Source of the DNA: Berberis thunbergii
Lineage: Eukaryota; Streptophyta; Magnoliopsida; Ranunculales; Berberidaceae
NCBI GenBank assembly: GCA_003290165.1
Contig: QNQO01000601.1
Location: 248,001 to 312,000 of the forward strand
Reading direction: 5' to 3'
DNA length: 64,000 bases
Part shown: positions 58,443 through 64,000 of the stretch, in pieces
How positions within the stretch are numbered: the stretch's first letter is position 1
Layout: every line of letters starts with the position of its first letter
Position numbers and translations under genes: made by a program
Notes under the pieces: generated by a model
What the model saw: the letters and a program-made list of their open reading frames with translations, nothing else
What the model was told of the DNA's origin: nothing
Database searches by the model: none

Positions 58443-60146
58443 GTGACATTTAGTTTCTAATGTTATTGTTGTTGCCATAACATCATTAATAAGAATCGTT
58501 ATTGTTTAAATCATTTTGTTATTGTTTTGGCTACATATTTACTTGGTAGGTCTTATTGCGACCTTATAATCACTCTGTGGTTTCAAAGTAATGAGCTAAC
58601 TGCTTAACAAATCGGTACTAAAACGAGTATTTTGAATATACTAGAAGGTAAGCTTTAACCATATTTCATTCCCCGCCCCCACCAACCCACCACACACACA
58701 CAAGATGCATGACATCAGTTTTACTCTGAAATGATTGCCATTAACTACTCCATTATCAAATCCAAGAAATGAGTTTCCCAGTGACATTCATGTTTAGTGC
58801 TATTTAGGAACATGTGATCTAATTCCAACTTGCCTATCTAGTTCATTTATGTTAAGTTTCATGTCTGCTTGTTTAAAATAGCTCTATTAAGAACACTGAA
58901 ATAAAGGAAAAAATATATTCAGGTTTGTTCTTTGAATTTTGATTTGGATTGCCTTGTTTCATGTTAATCCTCATTTGTTTCATCTTATCCTGTATATATG
59001 TGATTCTTTGTTTTTTTCTGATTGGATTTGATTACTTTTTTCCTTGGTACAAAATTAAGCTTGACCCTTTTCTTTTAATTTCACAATTATATTTGGAGAT
59101 CTATCTTGTTTGCCCAGACTTATACTTTTCTTAATTTGATTTTTCTCGTTCAGTTGAATTTCGTTGGATTGTAGGTTTTGGTGTAGAGATCACTCATCCT
59201 CTTCTTCATGATTGAAATGAGGACTTGTTGGGTTCTCTTAAGCAACTCATGTTAATTAACAGTATTCTTGGGCTGTTCCTTCTCTCTCTTTTCATGTCAG
59301 GCTTGGATTTTCATCTTCCCAAGGAAAAATTTCCCTCTACATCGCTGGATTTCATCTTACTAAAGAATCCAATTCACAGTGATCACACTCTTGGAATGCC
59401 TTTAAGGTGGTTTAGATTCTTTAGAGACGGATATTATGCAACCAAACATTTCCGTAGACACATGCCACCATCCAACACAGTTGATGTAGTATTCTACCTC
59501 TTGTAGTAGGTTGTGGGTGCAAGTCTCCCTGATGGTTGGCAGCAAGGCAGCTGTCCATTTAGTTCATAAGAAGATAGGGAGAAGTTATAAATTTGAATTG
59601 AACTCTTCTTGTGTTGAATAGAGAAGGCTTAGTAGTTGATCGCAAGCTCTTATCCCATACACAAGTACCAACTGATTGATCAAGTAGAATGCTCCACATT
59701 CCTTCCTACCTTTATATTTAATCCCATATATTTTGCACTCTGCATCCTCATAAATGATCGTCTTTAAATCTTCTAGAAAAGAACTAGGAGCAATTTCGAA
59801 AAGTCACTATCAGGGTAGATGCAAGCCAAGTAATCCAAGGTTGTCAATGGGCGCTGAACATTGGGTTTGACATAACACAACAATTTAGAATCAATTCAGA
59901 CCTATACATGTGTAAATCCACCATTTGAAGCCATAATTCGACAACAACCCGTCCTTACTATTTCTCATCAAAATATGAATATCCGCTTGACAGCTTTTAT
60001 CAGTCAATTTGGAGAAAGAAATTTCAAACTGCTTGATGTCTGTAACAGTTGTGTGGTTATTGCTATTCTTCTCAAATGCAATATATTACAGTGTACCAGT
60101 ATCCTTCATATATACCATGGTTAAAACTATCTCATTTCTTTTGCAG
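58443..60146. other. CACTA interior without a recognised gene fragment
   Basis: Mostly intron-like, T-rich sequence. A plus-strand frame at 59225-59506 encodes FHLPKEKFPSTSLDFILLKN and looks partly coding, but I do not recognise it. Parts may be introns of the flanking captured genes. Confidence 0.4.
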
Positions 60147-60243
60147 CTTGGTAACTATTCCTCCTTTGAGGGTGTCCTGTACTGCAAACCTCACTTTGAT
60201 CAATTGTTTAAGTTGACTGGCAGTTTGGATAGAAGTTTTGAAA
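60147..60243 (+). pseudogene. captured LIM-domain protein exon (WLIM1-like)
   Basis: An acceptor (ttttgcag) and a donor (gtaagt) bound an exon encoding LGNYSSFEGVLYCKPHFDQL then FKLTGSLDRSFE. It matches the internal exon of plant two-LIM proteins (WLIM/PLIM, actin-bundling), containing the CKPHFDQLFK end of a LIM zinc finger. Neighbouring LIM exons were not found. Confidence 0.85.
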
Positions 60244-60639
60244 GTAAGTAACAGTGAATTAGTTGCTTACTAGTCTATTTCTTTCTTATTGTGTCCATTT
60301 TATTTCAAGCTAATATCCGACCTGGTCTCTTTTAGGTGCTCGGATATCTTATATACTGTATGCCATTTAGCTCGGATATAACAAAATAAAACTAATATTG
60401 AGGTTTCTTTGATTTTTATTTTATTTTCCATGGAAAACCATTAAAATATTAGAGTAAGTGAGAAATTAGCCCAAATTTCACATCTTTTGCATTCATGTAG
60501 AGCATAGAAGATACAAAATTTGTCCGTGTGTTTTACCTTGTTAAACATGGTATCATTGAATGAAACCCAACATGAATACAATAGTATAAGCATAATTGTA
60601 TCTCTCCCTTCATTTGATAAATTTTGATGATATCGGATT

Positions 60640-60791
60640 TGCAGCTTGCAGGGGCAGATATTACTGTGAACTCTCATTGGGAGACGCTGCATTTGCTAGA
60701 TGATGAAATCAAATCATGGCTTGCATTTGCTGCACAGAAGGTTGTTGAAGTGAACGCCTTGGCGAAGGCATTGTCTGGCCAAAAGGATGAG
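60640..60791 (+). pseudogene. captured cobalamin-independent methionine synthase exon fragment
   Basis: From about 60699 the frame encodes [20 protein letters not shown] then [11 protein letters not shown], and ends at a donor (gag/gtatcc) at 60791. This is the conserved stretch between the N- and C-terminal halves of plant MetE. The preceding 15-17 residues ([16 protein letters not shown]) do not match MetE as I know it and may come from another source or be diverged. MetE transfers a methyl group from methyl-tetrahydrofolate to homocysteine; this piece cannot do so. Confidence 0.8.
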
Positions 60792-62376
60792 GTATCCATT
60801 CTTATCTTTAGTTCCAAAGTTTCTATTTTTGTATGTTTCCTGTTGGCATGCATTTGTCTAATTTCATGCAGTTTTCCTATTAAAAATAAATGTCATTGGT
60901 ACAATTGTTATTTTGGATCAGATTTGAGGTTAGAATCAAAACTGCAGGTGTTAGCTACATGGGTCCACTACTTACTGCCGCCATTTTCTTGAATGAAACC
61001 AAATGAACAAAAAGTTCCTATGATAAAATCTTATAGTATTATGTCCATTGTTTGTCCATATAATTTATGAAAGCAAGAGATTATGTAGGAGGAGCCCTAA
61101 TCTTGTTCTTTTTATTCATTATTCAGATTGATAATAATTGTAGAAATGGTCTTGGAGAAGTGTATTCTCTAACATTCATTTCATTAAAAATGTATAACCA
61201 TAAATAAAAAACATAAAACGAAACTAAGAAATGTCTGAGAAGTGTCCAAGAAGTTTTCATACCATGTTAACTCCATGACATGTACAGAGCTATGTCCAAT
61301 ATGGACACAGAAACTCCATTTAGTGTCCATGTGTCTTAGCTTCCCAACATACCAGTTTATCTGGTGGAGATATCATTCTTATGACACTTAGGCAGTACAT
61401 AATTCAATAGTCGTGATATGCAGCAAAATAGAATTGCTTACTATCACAAGCAAAATCTTAAGTGTGCAATATTTCAGAAGTAATTCATTACTGGGACTTG
61501 GTTATCTCGATAAGGTCAATGCTGACGGGTGTTGGGCACCATTTCTTCTCATGTTTTTGTTCATGGGTTTGGTTTGAATTTGTTCATCCAAATTGATCTT
61601 CAGTTTCTATGCAAAATCTAGTTAGTGTGCAACAGTTTGATAAAATGCTTGAAAGAATTCTTATAGCTTGGAATTTGATGGATTCAGGTTATGAGCAGAT
61701 GAGTTTGCTAGGGAAGCAGTCTGGTCTTTAGTGAATGCAAGAGTTGGGACTGCAGTTTGAGTTGGCAACTCTGGTGAGCTTATTGTCTTTAGTTTTCAAT
61801 TTGGATCATTTGTTTTTGGTCAATAGGTAGATGATATATAGTTTAGTGATGTTGACTCTTCAACGTTGACGTAATTCTGGGTGGTTCTTTGATGAATGTG
61901 TTTGAAAAAGCAAAAGCAATATATAGCACAATGAATAAATAAGTAAATAAAACTAAGCACAAATACAAGTTTATGCATCTGAATTCAGTCATTACAACGT
62001 AAACATTTTTAGTTCTGTGGATAATGAATGTGCTAACATGGTACATGCCATAGCTATGTTGTTGCTTCATTTGCTACCATTGATGAAGGTGGCAGAAAAA
62101 GGTAAGTTTCATACCATTGATGAATGCTTCTGGTGACAAAGTTATATGAACTGTTATAATTAGCAACTTAGCATGGGACTTGCACTTTAGTGGATGAAAT
62201 GTGAAAACGACAATATCAGTATTTCTGTATTTGTGCTTAATGAAAGACATGTATACATCTCTAAGTAGAAACACTGCACTTTTCACTTCAAATCACCTAA
62301 AAAAAAGTGTGTTTATTTTTATTTTTGTCTTAAGAGAACTATAGTTTGAGATTGTTTGTATAAATTATTATTGCAG
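60792..62376. other. CACTA interior without a recognised gene fragment
   Basis: Intron-like AT-rich sequence. Short open frames on either strand (61843-62286 on the minus strand) have no recognisable motif. Confidence 0.4.
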
Positions 62377-62879
62377 GTTTCTGGATTAAGTGTTGTAAGG
62401 AGACCTTCATTTATGCTAGGAGTTGACTATCTAAGGCCAGCACTTGTCTTTTTCATCTTGTATTTCTTGGCCTTTGGTATATTGGGGTTGTTGCTCACAT
62501 GGCTGGAAAGAAGCCTGAAATCCTGACGATTGTTCAAAACTGTGCAGTAAGTGTTGGAGGTACTTTATTAATTTGTAACATTTCGTCAATTTGCATCCAT
62601 CTAAAAACCGAGCTTTTTGCTTTGCAGGTCCTAAGTATAGCATGTTGTGTATTTTATAGTCACTGTGGTAATCGGGCTATACTGAGAGAGAAATCTTTTG
62701 AAGAGAAAAATGCCAGCTGGTTTTCTTCTTCATTTTGGAACAAAGAAGGAAGAAAAACGTGGCTAGCCAAGCTCATTCATGTTAATGAGTTGAAGGATCA
62801 AGTATGCTCATTGTGGTTTGCTCCAGTTGGATCTGCCAGTGACTACCCCCTTTTGTCTAAATGGGTCATTTATGGAGAG
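62377..62879 (+). pseudogene. captured DEK1 (phytocalpain) fragment, two exons
   Basis: Exon-like part 62377-62546 encodes SGLSVVRRPSFMLGVDYLRP and a membrane segment LVFFILYFLAFGILGLLLTW. A frame change or deletion follows near 62520, then ILTIVQNCA and a donor. Exon 62627-62879 encodes CCVFYSHCGNRAILREKSFE, WLAKLIHVNELKDQVCSLWF and APVGSASDYPLLSKWVIYGE before a GT. These are membrane and juxtamembrane parts of DEK1, the plant calpain that controls epidermal fate. The calpain protease domain is absent. Confidence 0.85.
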
Positions 62880-63087
62880 GTATTGTTCAGTCTCCCTCTC
62901 ATCTTATTAAACTGTTATGTTAGGTGTTCTTGGTGGTCATTATATCTGAGGTGTTTTTGTTCCAATCATTTGCATTCAGTTAGGTTGCAACGGGGCATGT
63001 TCTGGTCCATCCGACGATATTTCTCCCATATATTCATTATGGGCTACTATTATCAGTCTCTAATGAGTTTCTATTGAATTTCTGTAG

Positions 63088-63309
63088 AGCGTCCTCATAG
63101 AGCCTACCAGTGATAACACAGGAATAGGATTGGCTTTCATGGTGGCAGCAAAGGGTTACAAGCTCATCATTACAATGCCAGCTTCAATGAGTCTTGAAAG
63201 GAGAATCATCCTCATAGCTTTTGGAGCTGAGTTGGTCCTTACAGACCCAGCAAGAGGCATGAAAGGGGCTGTTCAGAAGGCTGAGGAGATTATGGCAAAG
63301 ACACCCTTT
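63088..63309 (+). pseudogene. captured cysteine synthase (O-acetylserine (thiol)lyase) exon fragment
   Basis: After an acceptor (tctgtag) the frame encodes [40 protein letters not shown] and [18 protein letters not shown] up to AEEIMAKTP. This is the central part of plant OAS-TL enzymes, PLP-dependent makers of cysteine. The substrate/PLP loop normally reads T-S-G-N-T-G; here Gly is Asp (TSDNTG). The PLP-lysine exon and the C-terminus are missing. Confidence 0.88.
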
Positions 63310-63607
63310 TGTTTTGCTGTATCTCGTCCATTCTCTATGTTGAGCTACCTCGCTATTTTCCTCTGCTGTACCTTATGAATGTAATATGAACACATGTATG
63401 AGAGCTTAATAATACATATATTTTTGTGTGAAAAATGGATGCCTAGTGACTGCTATTCCATCATTTTCATTGTTAAGGTCAATCTTTATGGATATTTTGA
63501 AAATGTTTTCCTCAGCCATTATTATCAGTATATTTATTTTATTATCAGTAAAACAAAGTGAATTTTATTGCAATAAATAAAAACGGGAGGGAAAGTTATT
63601 TGATAGC

Positions 63608-63628
63608 AAAAAAAAAAAAAAAAAAAAA
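63608..63628. repeat. poly-A tract
   Basis: An adenine run directly before the right subterminal array. Confidence 0.85.
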
Positions 63629-63629
63629 T

Positions 63630-63985
63630 ATTTGCCACGGTTTTAAACCGTGGCTAACTATTGCAACGGCTAAAAACTGTGGCTACCTTGCCACGGCTTA
63701 TAACCGTGGCTAGGGTTAGCCACGGCTAAAAACCGTTGCTATCTTGTTAGACACGGTTTATAACCGTTGCTAATAACTACACTTTGTAACGGCTTTGAAC
63801 CGTTGCTATTTTTGCCACGGCTAACAACCGTTGCTATTATTATGGCAACGGTTTAGAACCGTTGCTAATTTCTGAAAATCACGCCCCCCATTCAAGCATA
63901 AAACCGTTGCTACAATTTTAGCAACGGTTTTTAGCCGTTACAAAGGATTTCGCGACGCCCCTGTAGTCCACGGCTCTTAGCCGTG
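63630..63985. repeat. right subterminal repeat array of the CACTA element
   Basis: More than twelve copies in both orientations of gCCACGGtttaAACCGTgGC and the variant gcAACGGtttAACCGTTGCta. The same motif family forms the left array (56606-56850), which ties the two ends into one element. The last unit, cCACGGctcttaGCCGTGG (63969-63987), mirrors the CCACGGctctaaGCCGTTGG closest to the left terminus, so the missing right end should be only tens of bases away. Confidence 0.85.
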
Positions 63986-64000
63986 GCAATGGCTTACGCC

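Larger units (their letters stand above)
56583..64000 (+). mobile_element. non-autonomous CACTA transposon carrying captured gene fragments (right end outside the window)
   Basis: It begins CACTACACCAAAAACCC at 56583, a typical plant CACTA (En/Spm) terminus, with gag (56580-56582) as the possible 3-bp duplication. Subterminal arrays of gCCACGGTTttaAACCGTgGC-type motifs occupy 56606-56850 and 63630-63985. Between them lie exon-intron pieces of FKBP62, a LIM protein, methionine synthase, DEK1 and cysteine synthase genes, all plus-strand. No TNP2-like transposase was seen, so movement would need a helper element. The right CACTA end should lie shortly after 64000. The bracketing motif array is seen directly; the single-element interpretation is inferred. 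Confidence 0.8.

Overview
This is nuclear DNA of a flowering plant, most likely a eudicot. It is AT-rich, its genes are split by GT/AG introns, and it is dense with plant-type transposons. I cannot name the species. Two host genes look intact, both on the minus strand. One is an acyl-protein thioesterase 2-like carboxylesterase with nine coding exons (18921-32474); my exon chain gives an uninterrupted 253-residue protein with Ser/Asp/His catalytic residues. The other is mitochondrial cytochrome c oxidase subunit 5b (COX5b), with six exons (47212-53641) and 167 residues. Both have introns enlarged by insertions.

From left to right: 1-2671 is AT-rich, with one possible promoter or LTR-like stretch. 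2672-8982 is a minus-strand Ty3/gypsy element of Tat type. It keeps gag and two RNase H domains but has lost protease, RT and integrase. It carries a tandem array of about 178-bp units, an antisense ORF of the putative-gypsy-transposon (Transposase_28-like) family, and a 3' LTR cut to 66 bp. 9967-15049 is a plus-strand chromovirus (Reina-like) with 310/297-bp LTRs, a perfect 5-bp target duplication and many coding lesions. 15.3-16.4 kb holds a broken bZIP first exon, a tRNA-derived SINE and a PPR fragment. 17466-18255 is a hAT-like MITE.

The thioesterase introns contain a hAT MITE interrupted by a 1.05-kb repeat, a second copy of that repeat, L1 debris, a perfect 25-bp-arm hairpin, and two RTE-type LINE insertions with perfect target duplications. 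Upstream of it, 34.7-36.2 kb contains fragments of unrelated genes (YCF23-like, RGXT/MGP4-like glycosyltransferase, unknown exons), all in one orientation. 36321-43810 is a decayed endogenous pararetrovirus (Caulimoviridae, florendovirus-like) inserted in a hAT-like MITE; it ends at its primer-binding site. A second SINE of the same family lies near 46.2 kb, and a MULE-type MITE with a 9-bp target duplication at 55461-56337.

The most notable region is 56583 to the window end. It starts with a CACTA terminus and is bracketed by arrays of a short subterminal motif (gCCACGG / AACCGTgGC). Between them are exon-intron fragments of at least five unrelated host genes, all in the plus orientation: a ROF1/FKBP62-type FKBP, a LIM-domain protein, cobalamin-independent methionine synthase, the phytocalpain DEK1 and cysteine synthase. 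No transposase was seen. I read it as a non-autonomous CACTA element that has captured several genes; its right terminus lies just beyond the window.
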